Assembly: GCA_035946955.1 (NCBI GenBank)
Contig: DASYYE010000218.1
Location: 36,979-100,978, forward strand
Direction of reading: 5' to 3'
Length of the DNA stretch: 64,000 nucleotides
From: DASYYE01 sp035946955
Lineage (GTDB): Bacteria; Actinomycetota; Actinomycetes; Streptosporangiales; Streptosporangiaceae
Shown piece by piece: positions 8,746 through 18,526 of the stretch; the first letter of the stretch is position 1; each line of letters begins with the position of its first letter. Below the pieces are notes generated by a model. It was not told where the DNA came from, ran no database searches, and saw only the letters and a program-made list of their open reading frames with translations. Made by a program: the position numbers and the translations under genes.

Positions 8746-9363
8746 ATGGCACCGCCGAGAAGACGTACTGCCACTGCACCTGCCGTGCCCAACGAGACGG
8801 AGTTCGGCTCATCGGCCCAGCGTGACCGCAGGAAGCGGATCATCGACACCACGCTGGCGCTGGCCTCCAAGGGCGGCTACGACGCCGTGCAGATGCGGAC
8901 CGTGGCCGAGCAGGCCGACGTGGCCCTCGGCACGCTGTACCGCTACTTCCCGTCCAAGATCCACCTGCTCGTGTCCGGACTGGTCCGGGAGCTGGAGCGA
9001 ACGCAGGAACGGCTGGACCGCGTCCCCATCCCCGGGGAGACCCCCTACGATCGCATGCTGTTCGTGCTGGGCCGCATGACCAGGTCACTGCAGCGCGAGC
9101 CGATGCTGACAGAGGCGATGACGCGCGCGTTCATGTTCGCGGACCCGAGCGTCGCCGCCGAACTCAACGCTGTGGCGCAGCTGATGGAGCGGATGCTCAC
9201 CAAGGCCATGCACGAGGGCGAGCCGTCAGCCGACGACGCCGCGATCGCCCGGATCATCGGTGACGTCTGGCTGTCCAACCTCGTCGCCTGGGTGACCCGG
9301 CGCGCGTCGGCCAACGACGTGAACAGGCACCTCGAGCTCGCCGCCCGCCTGCTGCTGCGCTGA
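8746..9363 (+). CDS. kstR: TetR-family regulator of sterol catabolism, KstR-like
   Basis: 205 residues from ATG 8746, which has GGGAG 6 nt upstream. GTG 8719 is an alternative start. The N-terminal helix-turn-helix RKRIIDTTLALASKGGYDAVQMRTVAEQADVALGTLYRYF (described as one block, residues about 29-70) is nearly the KstR signature: ASKGGYDAVQMR and GTLYRYFPSKIHLLVS are hallmarks of that clade rather than of TetR proteins generally. KstR represses cholesterol uptake and degradation genes. The gene diverges from the side-chain operon across a perfect KstR box and probably represses itself. Six further matching boxes (five perfect) occur in the next 22 kb. It is convergent with the cholesterol oxidase gene, 7 bp apart. 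Confidence 0.9.
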   Translation: MAPPRRRTATAPAVPNETEFGSSAQRDRRKRIIDTTLALASKGGYDAVQMRTVAEQADVALGTLYRYFPSKIHLLVSGLVRELERTQERLDRVPIPGETPYDRMLFVLGRMTRSLQREPMLTEAMTRAFMFADPSVAAELNAVAQLMERMLTKAMHEGEPSADDAAIARIIGDVWLSNLVAWVTRRASANDVNRHLELAARLLLR

Positions 9364-9370
9364 GCGCCTC

Positions 9371-11176
9371 TCAGCCGAGCAAGGTGTCCAGGAACGGGCT
9401 GCTGAACACGGCGTACGGGTCATACGAGGTCAAGAGCGCCACCGCGGTACTCCAGCCGTCGCCAGCGGCCTGCCCGGCGCTCACCGCGGCGGGGACCGAG
9501 CCACCCAGGATGGCGGCATTGGCCCACGGCCCGGCCGGGGTGCATGCCCATGCCTTCGACCATTCCGGCCGCACGGCAGCGTAACTGCCGGTGTAGTGGC
9601 TCCAGATCCATGCCTCCATGTCCGCGTAGAACTGGGAGAAGCCGGGGGTGACCGGCAGGGTTCCCATGTCCAGCCAGACCGCGGTGTCCCAGCCCGGGTG
9701 GTCGGGCCGTGGCCGCACGGACGACAGGATCGGCGACTGCGCCCCGGGCACCACGGAGCCGGCCGGGTTGTCGAGGCCGGTCACGCGGATCTCGACGGGC
9801 CCGTTCATCGGGAACTGGCCAAGGAGCTGGTAGTAGGCGAGCCTGCTGGTGTACTGGGTGTAGAAGTCGCTGACCACCTGCTGGATGTTCGACCGTGAGG
9901 TCACGACCGCGAAGCCCGCCTCGACGATCCGCACGGTGGTCGGCTTCACGTACAGCAGGACGTCCTGCGACTGCCCCCAGATGTCCCAGACTCCGGTGAA
10001 GACCAGGCCGGTGTCCACCAGTGAGATCGCGATTGACTCGAAAGAGGGCGTGCCGGTGGTGTCGCCGTCCACCACCTGGCCGTAGAAGGTGTTCTGCCGC
10101 GTGGTCACGCCGTTGGTGAAGGAATAGTTGTACGGGCCGCTCACCTTTGCGGAGAACCACGGCTGGCTCGGGGCGATGCTCCAGACCTTCAGCCACGGCG
10201 TGGTGGTGAACGGGAACCAGATCGCCTCCACCCGGCCCGCGCCCTCGGCATAGCTGGCGAACGAATACGGCCCGGCCAGGGCCGGTGGGGCGAACAGGTC
10301 GGCAGCCGAGATGTCTACCCAGCTCTGGCAGCGCAGCATCTGGTTCGACGCGACCTGCAGTGTGACCTCGGTGACGAACGCTCGCCCCAGGTGCGCGAGG
10401 AACGCGCGGATATCCGGGTCGGACCGCTGGAACCTCCGCAGCACATACTGTCCCTGCGCCGGGCTCCACACCACGGCGGTCAGCGACACGACGAGGTTGG
10501 ACAGGGAACCGTAGCTCTGCCCAGGCAGCGGCGTCTCACCGGCACCCGGGATCGCGCTGCCATGGGCGTTGATCGCCAGCGCCCCGCCGACCGTGATGTC
10601 ACCGGGCGCCGGGATCGCGCAGAAGCCGTAGCCCGCGGTGGCTGTCGCGCTCGTCAGCGCATCCATGGTGGCGCCCGCCTGCACGGTGACCGTGGCGGGC
10701 GGCCCCGCGCTGATGCTCACCGAGGTCAGGTACTGGGTCGTGTCCACGAGCACGTACCCGGTCCCGTCACTGCCGGCAGGCAGCAGGACCGGCGACCAGT
10801 TGTGGCTCATGCCTTTGGGCCGCAGCCGGTACCCGTTCGCGTACGCCCAGTTGGCGAGAGAGACCACGTCATCGGCAGACCCCGGAGCGCAGGTCCACAC
10901 ACTGTCGATGACGATCATGCCTGCCCAGTTCTGGTAGGCCTGCTGGTACAGCGGGATCGACGACGGGAAGCTGGGCGGTGCCGCGCTGGTGGCCGCAGCG
11001 CTCGCCGGTGTCACCCGGTACGCCTGCGTCCACACCAATGCGCCGCCCGCGACCGCCCCTGCCAGGATGGCACGCCGCGTCAGCCCGCCCGCCTCGCCAG
11101 GCGGCTCGTTCCCACGGCGCTGACCGGCGCCGGACGGGTTGGCCGTCGGTCGGTGTGGTGCGCGGCGAGGCTGCAT
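9371..11176 (-). CDS. Secreted FAD-dependent cholesterol oxidase (type II, VAO family)
   Basis: 601 residues with a twin-arginine signal (GLTRRAILAGAVAGGALVW, residues about 31-49). A FAD_binding_4/VAO fold follows: RPKGMSHNWSPV carries the His expected to bind FAD covalently in type II cholesterol oxidases, and PAPGDITVGGALAINAHGSAIPG is the dinucleotide loop. The C-terminal half matches the cholesterol-oxidase substrate-binding domain, including GPVEIRVTGLDNPAG. The reaction is oxidation and isomerisation of cholesterol to cholest-4-en-3-one with production of hydrogen peroxide, probably outside the cell. An RBS (AAGGGG) lies 6 nt before the ATG, and a perfect KstR box is about 140 bp upstream. 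Other VAO sugar or alcohol oxidases are the alternative, but the context favours a sterol. Confidence 0.85.
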   Translation of the reverse strand: MQPRRAPHRPTANPSGAGQRRGNEPPGEAGGLTRRAILAGAVAGGALVWTQAYRVTPASAAATSAAPPSFPSSIPLYQQAYQNWAGMIVIDSVWTCAPGSADDVVSLANWAYANGYRLRPKGMSHNWSPVLLPAGSDGTGYVLVDTTQYLTSVSISAGPPATVTVQAGATMDALTSATATAGYGFCAIPAPGDITVGGALAINAHGSAIPGAGETPLPGQSYGSLSNLVVSLTAVVWSPAQGQYVLRRFQRSDPDIRAFLAHLGRAFVTEVTLQVASNQMLRCQSWVDISAADLFAPPALAGPYSFASYAEGAGRVEAIWFPFTTTPWLKVWSIAPSQPWFSAKVSGPYNYSFTNGVTTRQNTFYGQVVDGDTTGTPSFESIAISLVDTGLVFTGVWDIWGQSQDVLLYVKPTTVRIVEAGFAVVTSRSNIQQVVSDFYTQYTSRLAYYQLLGQFPMNGPVEIRVTGLDNPAGSVVPGAQSPILSSVRPRPDHPGWDTAVWLDMGTLPVTPGFSQFYADMEAWIWSHYTGSYAAVRPEWSKAWACTPAGPWANAAILGGSVPAAVSAGQAAGDGWSTAVALLTSYDPYAVFSSPFLDTLLG

Positions 11177-11313
11177 GGCGTTCCCCTTCAGGTCGGCCGG
11201 TCAGGTGCCAGGGGCTCTCTCCTGGTGAGTGTCGGTGGCAGTGGCATACCAAGCGTGCGCTTGCTTGGTTTGGTTAAAACAAGGTAAACACGCCTGGCGG
11301 CACCAGGCAATAA

Positions 11314-11327
11314 TGCAACCTGTTCTA
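11314..11327. promoter_or_regulatory. KstR operator (box 2), upstream of cholesterol oxidase
   Basis: TGCAACCTGTTCTA matches TNNAACNNGTTNNA exactly. It lies in the 235 bp gap between the DUF3068 gene end (11412) and the cholesterol oxidase start (11176) and can only serve the leftward oxidase gene. I see nothing else in this gap apart from AT-richer promoter-like sequence. Confidence 0.85.
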
Positions 11328-11411
11328 GTTATTGAACGGGCTACGGCGGGGTTGGCGGCCGTGACTGACGACGGCCACTGGCGGGCCGACGCGGCCCGCT
11401 CGGTGCGCCTG

Positions 11412-12455
11412 CTACTCGTCCTGCGCAGACCCTGACGGCCGCTCAGCCGCGGCCGACAACTGCTCCCCCTTGCCCTGCTCCGCACCGCCGGGTTCGGCGG
11501 CCGGCTCCACGGCCACACCGTCCGCGGGGCGTGGCTGCTCGTGGGGCCTGCGCCAGGCCAGTAGTATGCCCGCGGCGAGCGCCACGAGTCCGGCGAGACC
11601 GCCGGCCAGCGGCAGAGTCGTCACGACGAGGTCGTACTGGCTGTGGCCGGACTTGTCGATGCCTGCCACTTTCAGCACGCTCTGCGGTGTGAAGCGCAGA
11701 GTGCCGTCGTACAGCAGGAGGCGCTGCACGCCGGTGTCGTCCACCAAGCTGAGCTGCTGGCTCTGGGTCGTGTCCAGTTGTGCACCAGTGACGGGGTCCA
11801 CCCAGAAGGTGTTGGTCCCGGTGTAGACCTCCGTGAGGGTCACCAGGCCCTTGCCTGGCATCCCAGCCAGGGCAGGCGGGAACTGGATGTGGGTCACCGG
11901 TGTGGGAGCCACATGTTCCACGAAGCGGTAGACGCTGATGCCGTCAATGGTTGACGTCCCCGCGTACCTCGCCGGCCTGGCCTTGTTGAGGACGGGGTCG
12001 GACACCTGGTAGGTCTGGGGCTTTGTGCCGAATGGCCACAGGCCCTGGGCCAGCCCGGTCTGCAGGATCGACGTGTTGCCGTTGACGTTTGACCCGCAGC
12101 AGTTGACGAGCTCACCGGTGCGGCGGTTGAAGGCGAACTGCATGGTCTGGACTTGGTACTGCCTGTGGTTCGTCTCGTCATAGAGGTAGCTGAACTCGTC
12201 CCACACCGCCGTGGACGACGTGCCCGACCTCGGCACTGACTTGACCGTGCTGGTGGTCCGGATCGTGACGCCGTGGACTTCCTTGAGCACGCTGGGGCTG
12301 AAGTACGAGATACCGCTCCCCTGCAGTGCGGTGGTCTCGTACTCGTTCAGCGGGTACTTGATTAACTTGTTGTCCACGTAGCCACGGACGAGGAGGGCGA
12401 GGACAAGCAGGAACGCCCCAAGGCCGGCGAGCGCGATCCCAAGCGCACGGCGCAT
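11412..12455 (-). CDS. DUF3068 (PorA-family) membrane-anchored envelope protein
   Basis: 347 residues from ATG 12455, which is preceded by a strong AGGAGGAACG ribosome site. Three earlier in-frame codon options to 12482 lack one. It has an N-terminal transmembrane helix (residues about 4-24), a large extracytoplasmic region with beta-rich sequence, a second helix near residues 283-308 (LAGGLAGLVALAAGILLAW) and an acidic, Ala/Glu-rich cytoplasmic tail. The layout of two membrane helices around a secreted domain is that of DUF3068 proteins, common in mycolata and relatives and of unknown function. GELVNCCGSNVNG contains an unusual adjacent cysteine pair. A KstR box lies 67 bp upstream, tying it to the sterol regulon. 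Confidence 0.82.
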   Translation of the reverse strand: MRRALGIALAGLGAFLLVLALLVRGYVDNKLIKYPLNEYETTALQGSGISYFSPSVLKEVHGVTIRTTSTVKSVPRSGTSSTAVWDEFSYLYDETNHRQYQVQTMQFAFNRRTGELVNCCGSNVNGNTSILQTGLAQGLWPFGTKPQTYQVSDPVLNKARPARYAGTSTIDGISVYRFVEHVAPTPVTHIQFPPALAGMPGKGLVTLTEVYTGTNTFWVDPVTGAQLDTTQSQQLSLVDDTGVQRLLLYDGTLRFTPQSVLKVAGIDKSGHSQYDLVVTTLPLAGGLAGLVALAAGILLAWRRPHEQPRPADGVAVEPAAEPGGAEQGKGEQLSAAAERPSGSAQDE

Positions 12456-12521
12456 CGTTCCTCCTGGAACGGCTGTGATCAACCTGTGTGACGCACAGGG
12501 GCCACTGGCAGATTCGCTGAC

Positions 12522-12535
12522 TATAACACGTTCTA
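12522..12535. promoter_or_regulatory. KstR operator (box 3), upstream of DUF3068 gene
   Basis: TATAACACGTTCTA matches the KstR consensus exactly. It sits in the 102 bp gap between the end of aftD and the start of the DUF3068 gene, so DUF3068 has its own KstR-type promoter even though it follows aftD on the same strand. Confidence 0.85.
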
Positions 12536-12557
12536 CTCAGAATGGCTGATCAGAGGA

Positions 12558-15500
12558 TCAGACACCACTGGGAGTCTCACCGGGCGCGGCACCCGGGACG
12601 GTATCTGGGGCGCCACCCGGCACGGCGTCGCCAATGTTACCTCCGCCACCCGGTGTGACGTCGGCGATGCTGCCTGCGACGAGCGGCGCGGTTGCGGGGA
12701 CGCCTTCCTGGGCAGGGCGCGAAGGCACCGGCACCCACCACCCCGCGCGCGGGCGGCGGTCGCCGAGGAGCGCCGCGGCGAGGCGCGCCACCGCAACGAG
12801 GCAGAGGGCCTGCGGCACGATGCCTGCCAGCAGGTGGACCGCCGGGCCCGAGCCCCCGGCGCGCAGCAGGTGCTCGCCCACCGCACCACAGATGAACGCG
12901 GCTATCAACACCCCCGCCAGCAGATGCGTCTGCCGCAGACCGCGCCATAGGAGTCCCTGACCCGGGCGCCGCGCCGCCACGACAAAGGCTGCGCAGGCCA
13001 GCGTGACGATGAACGCCCCGGCGTACCCTCCCAGCCACACTCCTGCGACGAGCAGCACCCCGGCCGCCACAACCATCCGCGCCAGCCAGGAAACGCGCAG
13101 CACACGGTTTGACAGATGCGGCCGGGACCGGACGAGCCGCAGGTGGGCAGGCCATGCCCGGCCTGCCAGGGCTATCCGGACCCGCCAGTTCCGCAGTGGT
13201 TTCCGGGCAGGGCCGGCGCCCGTGGTGCCTGCGGCCCGGCGCGAGCGCCTGCCGGTCACCGGCCATGCGGCCAGCAGTATGGCCAGTGCCACGCAGCCAA
13301 GGCCTGCCCCGATCGCCTCGCGGTATGGGCGGACAGGCGTATAGCTCAGTGTCACCACCCCGGAGGTGCCCGCTGGCAGCAGCCAGGCCTGCTTCCACCC
13401 GTCCAGCCGCACCGGCCACAACCGCCTGCCGTGGACCACCGCACGCCACCCGCCGTTGAAGTTCTCGTTGACCACGAGGTACGACCGGCTGCGTGCGGTC
13501 ACCGCGACGACACGGCGCGAGGGTGTCCACATCACCACCCGCGCCGAGGACAGTGGCCCGGCCCCGTGGCCCGGCGCCGCGAACGGCCCAGCTCCGGAAC
13601 CCTGGCGCTCGAGCACCACGTCCTGGACGTCAAAACCGTCACTCCCCGGCTCCACCACCGCGTTCGCCCCGGTTGCGACACTGGCCGGAGCGCAGGCGGC
13701 GAAGCTCACCGGACGGCCGGTCAGCAGGTCGGCGAAGGTGCCCCAGGCGCGGGTCGGCACCGTGTGGCCGTCGACATCCAGGAGTGGGCCGAGGCCGCAG
13801 TGCAGCCGGAACTCCCCTGGCAGGGTGCCCAGTTCCGGCACGCCGGGGATGAACACGTCCGAGACCTGCAACGGGCTGTACGCCGGGGTGAAGACCATCC
13901 TCAGCACCTTCGTCCGCATCGGCGCGAAACGCAGTGCCCCTGACGGCCCCACCACACCGCCGCGTGTGTGCCCGCCAGTGCCAGCGAGCAGCACCTGGAG
14001 CGCCCCTGACGCGCCGGGCGGCCGCTGGATGGTCACCTCACTGACCCGCCGCATGCGCGGCCACCCGACCTTGAGTGTCGGGTGCGGGTCGGTCAGGCCG
14101 GCGACCCAGCTTGTCGCCGGGTTTCCGTCGAAGGCAGACCGGGCCTGGTCCTGCGGGTCACCGGTGTACACCGAGGACGCGACCACCCGCGCGTTCCCCA
14201 CGCCGACGTCGGTGTACCTGGCCACCAGCGCGGGAGAGACCAGCACCGCTGAGCCGCGCAACTGCTCCTGGCCAGCCCCAGCCGCGGTGAAGCCTTCGTC
14301 GAACCCGTACTGTTCCTCCGTCGCGGCGCTCAGCGACGGGGCGCAGACCCAGCGCAGCGAGGTGAGCATGCAGCCGGGTGGCTGCGGCTCGGCCTTGGCC
14401 AGCACCACCGCCTGCGGGCCGCCAGTGCCCAGGGCGAGGACCGCCGGCGCCATGATCGTCCGGCTGGCGTGGACCCCTGGCACCGATATCTCGCTGATGC
14501 CCACCTGTGGCCCGATGAACGGGTGCGGGCGGTACGCCAGACCGGTGATGGTGATCCGGAGCCAGCGTGACGGCCCCGGCGGCACACGCAGGGGCTGGGA
14601 CTGGCCGGTCGCCCGTACCTGGTCGGCGGCCTGGCCCGCGGCCGTGCGGACCGTGACCCGGGTGACCGGCGGCCCGACCACTGGCTGGTCCACGAAGGTG
14701 ACCCGCACCGTCCCCGGGTCGACCGGGTGGTCGAAGCCGACCTGGATCCACTGGCCGATGGGCCCGTGCCAGCTCCCCGACTCCCACACGGTCCGCGGGT
14801 CACCGTCGACGGCTGAGTACGCCAGCACGCCGCTCGCCCATTGCGCCGGGATGGCCTCGATCCCGGCGTCGGACGACGACGCGGTCACATCAGCGATGCC
14901 GTGGTACTGGGCCACCGCTTCGTCGCCGTGCCAGCCGGGCTCGGTGTAGTCATCGGCCGCCTCGAACGTGCGGGCCACCTGGTGCGCGGTCAGGGTCGGT
15001 GAATACTCCGACCGCAACTCACCGAAGTTGCGCAGGCGTCGCCGCAGCGAGTCGGTCACCACCGAACCCGCCACCGCCAGCCCCGGAGAGTCCGCGTCGA
15101 GCAGCACCGGCTGATCACTGACCAGGCCCTCACTGGCGAGCGTGAGCAATGCCTCGGGCCCACCGTAGACGCGGACCGTCGCCTCGGCGGGCTGCACGGT
15201 GGCCACCGGCTCGGCCCCGGCCACCTGATAGACCTCCACCGCGGGGAATGGTGGGTCGAAGTTGGTTGCCGCGTCGTCCGGCGTGGCATTGCCGATCAGC
15301 GGGCCGAACTGGGCGGCCTTCGTGATCCCCGGCGAGTCGGCCAGGGCCTGGCTGATCAGCGAGGGCCAGGCCCCGGCCAGCACCGAGCGGCTCAGGTCGT
15401 TGCGGACCAGCACGTACTTCACGCCCATCCGGGCGAGCACCGGCGCCAGGCCCGCCGAACCCTCCCCCGCGGCGAGCTGCTCGTCGATCGCGTCGAGCAG

Positions 15501-17159
15501 CCGCTCGTTGCCAGCAGACCCAAGGAGCGATATGTCGCGCTCGGCCCAGTCCACCGTGCCCAGCGGCTCCAGCACATCATCGAGCGGGCTGCCCCACACG
15601 TACTGGCTGAACGGGGCGCCGGGTTCCACGAGCACGGCCTGGTGCCCGGCATGGGAGTCGAGCCAGTTCGCTGCCGCCACCCAGTAGCCGGGGACCTGCT
15701 GGAACGACCCCGGGTTCGCCAGGCCGCCGAGGTATCCGGGGAGGGCAAGGACCGCGATGGCAAGCCCGGCCACCAGGTTCAGGCTCGCACCGGGAGGCCG
15801 CGCTGCCACGGCAGTCGCTGGCCTGGCGTGCGGTAGCAGTGCCCGCAGTTGCTCACGGGCGCTGCGCAGCCACGGTGCCCGGACCGAGGACAGGTAGTGC
15901 GCGAGCCCCAGGGCGACGGGGAGCCGGATCATCGGATCGAACTTCCGCACATTGCGGAACGGGGACGCTGCGCCGTTGATGAGGTGGTCGACCGGCCCGG
16001 CCAGTGGGTTACCGAAGCTGCTCACATAACCCGACGAGATGATCAGGACCCCGAGCAGCACCGAGCACAGCAGGAACCGCCGCGCCGGCAGCCCACGTGA
16101 CACCAGTCCCGAGAGCCCCAGCGCCGCGACGAGCCCACTGGCCAGTGTCGGCAACACATCCGTTGCCACCCGGTAGCCAAGCTGCCACCAGGCCTGCCCG
16201 TTGACCACCAGGTAGCTGACCCAGTTCTCGGTGCCCCGCAGGATGTCCGACAGGCTGGTCACCGACGTGGTCGCTGCAGCGCTCTCCGTGTAGGGGACGA
16301 CCGACACCCCATACTTCGACAGCAGCAGCAATGGCACCGACCACCAGCAGGTGACCAGCAGCACAGCCGGTGCCCACCAGGCGAGCAGCCGCCACCTCGG
16401 CGCCCCCCTGGGCAGGGTGAGGATGGCCAGGACCGCTGGCAGGAGCACGGCGAAGGTCGCGGTGCCGTTGATGCCGCCGCACAGCGCCACGGCGACAGCA
16501 GAGCGGGCGGCCGCCTGCCAGAGCCGGCGCGGGCGCGGCCGGCCGGGAGGGCGCCTGCGGGCATGGAGGGCGAACGGCCGGGTGCGTCCCCACGGGCTGG
16601 GCGGTGCGCTGCCGCGCCCCACTCCCACCAGCGGGAGCAGTATCCACGGCAGCAGCGCGGCGGGCAGGAACTCCGATGACAGCGTTCCGAGCAGAGTCAG
16701 TCCCGCCGGTGACAGCGCATAGGCGAACCCGGCGAACAGCCGCGCCCGGGGGGTGCCGATGCCCAGCCGGCCCGCGAGCAGCACTGTGCCGAGGAAGGCG
16801 GCGACCGCCACCGCGCCGATCCACAGCCGCTGCACCACCCACGGCGGCAGCCCGGCGAGATGGCCGAGCGCGAAGAACGGGCCCATCGGGAACAGGTAAC
16901 CGACGGCCTGGTTCTGCAATTGGCCGAACTGCTGCGGGTCCCACAGGTTCAGCGCACGGGCCAGGAACCGCACCGGGGCGACCGCCAGGTCGAGCTTGGT
17001 GTCAGCGATGACGTTGCCGGGCGCGGTGACCATCGGCAGCGCCTCGATGAGCAGGCAGCACACCAGTACCCGGACGAACCAGCGGCCCCGCTCGCGCCGG
17101 AGCTCGCGGCGCAGCAGCGGCGACGTGTCCATGAGCGCCGCCGCCGGAGCCGAGGTCAC
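12558..17159 (-). CDS. aftD: Alpha-(1->3)-arabinofuranosyltransferase AftD-like, GT-C membrane enzyme
   Basis: 1533 residues. AftD adds alpha-1,3 arabinofuranosyl branches from decaprenyl-phospho-arabinose to arabinan at the outer face of the membrane. Seen here: about a dozen transmembrane helices in residues 25-480, the early VIADTKLDLAVAPVRFL motif with acidic residues typical of the family, a long periplasmic region containing a discoidin-like carbohydrate-binding stretch (NPATSWVAGLTDPHPTLKVGW, near residue 1015), and C-terminal membrane helices (about 1280-1460). Its GTG overlaps the stop of the GT4 gene (GTGA, 17156-17159). The tail (residues about 1485-1533) is a low-complexity Gly/Pro/Thr region. 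It lies in a four-gene operon behind a KstR box, an arrangement I do not know from mycobacteria. Confidence 0.88.
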   Translation of the reverse strand: MTSAPAAALMDTSPLLRRELRRERGRWFVRVLVCCLLIEALPMVTAPGNVIADTKLDLAVAPVRFLARALNLWDPQQFGQLQNQAVGYLFPMGPFFALGHLAGLPPWVVQRLWIGAVAVAAFLGTVLLAGRLGIGTPRARLFAGFAYALSPAGLTLLGTLSSEFLPAALLPWILLPLVGVGRGSAPPSPWGRTRPFALHARRRPPGRPRPRRLWQAAARSAVAVALCGGINGTATFAVLLPAVLAILTLPRGAPRWRLLAWWAPAVLLVTCWWSVPLLLLSKYGVSVVPYTESAAATTSVTSLSDILRGTENWVSYLVVNGQAWWQLGYRVATDVLPTLASGLVAALGLSGLVSRGLPARRFLLCSVLLGVLIISSGYVSSFGNPLAGPVDHLINGAASPFRNVRKFDPMIRLPVALGLAHYLSSVRAPWLRSAREQLRALLPHARPATAVAARPPGASLNLVAGLAIAVLALPGYLGGLANPGSFQQVPGYWVAAANWLDSHAGHQAVLVEPGAPFSQYVWGSPLDDVLEPLGTVDWAERDISLLGSAGNERLLDAIDEQLAAGEGSAGLAPVLARMGVKYVLVRNDLSRSVLAGAWPSLISQALADSPGITKAAQFGPLIGNATPDDAATNFDPPFPAVEVYQVAGAEPVATVQPAEATVRVYGGPEALLTLASEGLVSDQPVLLDADSPGLAVAGSVVTDSLRRRLRNFGELRSEYSPTLTAHQVARTFEAADDYTEPGWHGDEAVAQYHGIADVTASSSDAGIEAIPAQWASGVLAYSAVDGDPRTVWESGSWHGPIGQWIQVGFDHPVDPGTVRVTFVDQPVVGPPVTRVTVRTAAGQAADQVRATGQSQPLRVPPGPSRWLRITITGLAYRPHPFIGPQVGISEISVPGVHASRTIMAPAVLALGTGGPQAVVLAKAEPQPPGCMLTSLRWVCAPSLSAATEEQYGFDEGFTAAGAGQEQLRGSAVLVSPALVARYTDVGVGNARVVASSVYTGDPQDQARSAFDGNPATSWVAGLTDPHPTLKVGWPRMRRVSEVTIQRPPGASGALQVLLAGTGGHTRGGVVGPSGALRFAPMRTKVLRMVFTPAYSPLQVSDVFIPGVPELGTLPGEFRLHCGLGPLLDVDGHTVPTRAWGTFADLLTGRPVSFAACAPASVATGANAVVEPGSDGFDVQDVVLERQGSGAGPFAAPGHGAGPLSSARVVMWTPSRRVVAVTARSRSYLVVNENFNGGWRAVVHGRRLWPVRLDGWKQAWLLPAGTSGVVTLSYTPVRPYREAIGAGLGCVALAILLAAWPVTGRRSRRAAGTTGAGPARKPLRNWRVRIALAGRAWPAHLRLVRSRPHLSNRVLRVSWLARMVVAAGVLLVAGVWLGGYAGAFIVTLACAAFVVAARRPGQGLLWRGLRQTHLLAGVLIAAFICGAVGEHLLRAGGSGPAVHLLAGIVPQALCLVAVARLAAALLGDRRPRAGWWVPVPSRPAQEGVPATAPLVAGSIADVTPGGGGNIGDAVPGGAPDTVPGAAPGETPSGV

Positions 17160-18526
17160 GGTGGGCCGTCCGCCACCTGGCTCAGTTGGCGTCCCAGCAG
17201 ACGTTCCAGTGCGGTCGCGGGCCGGACGAGCGCGACCGGAGAGTCCTCACCGAGCAGCGTGTCCAGCACCGGCCCCTCGGCGACCACCTCATGGGCACCC
17301 GCCGGGCCGGCCACGGACACGACCCACGCCCCCCGGCACTGGGCGCGGAACGTCCCGTGCTGGATTGCCGCGTGCACGAGCCCAGCCATCCGCGCCACGC
17401 TGGCCTCCCAGGGAAAGCTCGCCGCCCAGTCCCGGCAGGCCGTCGCGACCGCCGCGCGCCTCACCGGGTCGCTGAGTTCCTTGAGTGCCCGCTGGGTCAC
17501 GTCCTCGATCCGTTCACCGTCTTTGACCAGCCAGCCGGTCTCACCATCCCGGACCGCGTCCCGCAGCCCGGGGACGTCGAACGCGACCGTGGGGAGTCCG
17601 AGCGCGGCGGCTTCCAGCACGCACAGGCCCCAGCCTTCGCCGCAGGAGGTGTTCAAGTGCAGCATAGCCCCGGAAACCAGCGCTAGCTTGGCCTCTTCGG
17701 GCAGGTAGCCGTGCAGCCGGAGGCTGTCCCCCAGCCCGCGTTCGGCCACCTGGGCAGCCAGCGGCCCGGCTGCCGGGCCCCGGCCGACCACCTCCACACA
17801 CACCCCGGCAGGCCCCAGCCGCTCGGCGACATCCAGCAGCAACTCGGCCCGCTTGTGGGCGACCAGCCGACCGACCCACACCACCGGCTCCCGGCCCTCA
17901 CGGTCGGCGTGCGCCGTCCCGCTCTCCGGCGGGCCGGCGGGAGGTGCGAGGACAGGGGCCATGACTCCGGTCGGGATCATGTAGATGTCGCCGGGCCAGC
18001 GCAGGCCCTCGCGCATCGCGGTGACGGTCGATGGGGAGATCGCCACGCAGGCGTGCCGGCGGTAGGCGAGCCTGGCCGCCGGCCCCTCCAGCAGCCGGCC
18101 AACCCGCGCCGCCCACCCGGGGAAGTGCATCCCGAACTGGGCCGTGTGCACGTGGAACATCACGCACAGCACCGGAACCCGCCGCGACAGCACCCACGGC
18201 GTGAAGAACGGGATGCCGTTCTGGCAGTCCAGCACGGCGGTGAACGCCCAGCGCCGCACCGCCAGCCAGGCGAGCACCAGCGGGTACACGGTGAACCGGC
18301 CGCCCATCCGGGCGATGCCGATGCCGTCGCGGCGGTCGCGGCGAGACTGACATGGCGCGCGGGAAGTCACGAACTCCACCACCGCACCGCGGGCAACCAG
18401 CCCGCGAGCCACCTCCCAGGCGTGGCGTTCGGCGCCGCCCGCCTCGGGGTGCCACGGGTCGCGCCAGTTGACGATCGCGATCCGGGTGCCGCTGAGGTCC
18501 ACCTGGCCGGTTCCGGGCTCGGTCAT
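17156..18526 (-). CDS. Glycosyltransferase family 4 (GT-B)
   Basis: 456 residues, cytoplasmic GT-B fold. The N-terminal acceptor domain starts with IAIVNWRDPWHPEAGGAERHAWEVARGL, a GT4 hallmark. The C-terminal donor domain contains VVWVGRLVAHKRAELLLDVAERL and the EGWGLCVLEAAALGLPTVAFDVPGLRDAV region (the E-x7-E motif for nucleotide-sugar binding). It probably transfers a hexose to a lipid-linked or glycan acceptor. It is coupled by 4-nt overlaps to both the upstream GT2 (18523-18526) and the downstream aftD, so the three are likely made together for one envelope polysaccharide. The donor sugar is not predictable from sequence. Confidence 0.87.
   Translation of the reverse strand: MTEPGTGQVDLSGTRIAIVNWRDPWHPEAGGAERHAWEVARGLVARGAVVEFVTSRAPCQSRRDRRDGIGIARMGGRFTVYPLVLAWLAVRRWAFTAVLDCQNGIPFFTPWVLSRRVPVLCVMFHVHTAQFGMHFPGWAARVGRLLEGPAARLAYRRHACVAISPSTVTAMREGLRWPGDIYMIPTGVMAPVLAPPAGPPESGTAHADREGREPVVWVGRLVAHKRAELLLDVAERLGPAGVCVEVVGRGPAAGPLAAQVAERGLGDSLRLHGYLPEEAKLALVSGAMLHLNTSCGEGWGLCVLEAAALGLPTVAFDVPGLRDAVRDGETGWLVKDGERIEDVTQRALKELSDPVRRAAVATACRDWAASFPWEASVARMAGLVHAAIQHGTFRAQCRGAWVVSVAGPAGAHEVVAEGPVLDTLLGEDSPVALVRPATALERLLGRQLSQVADGPP

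Noticed and set aside
13366..14949. A 527-residue open frame antisense to aftD
   Set aside because: Composition is a typical Thr/Ser/Arg/Pro shadow, with no motifs, opposite a well-supported arabinosyltransferase.
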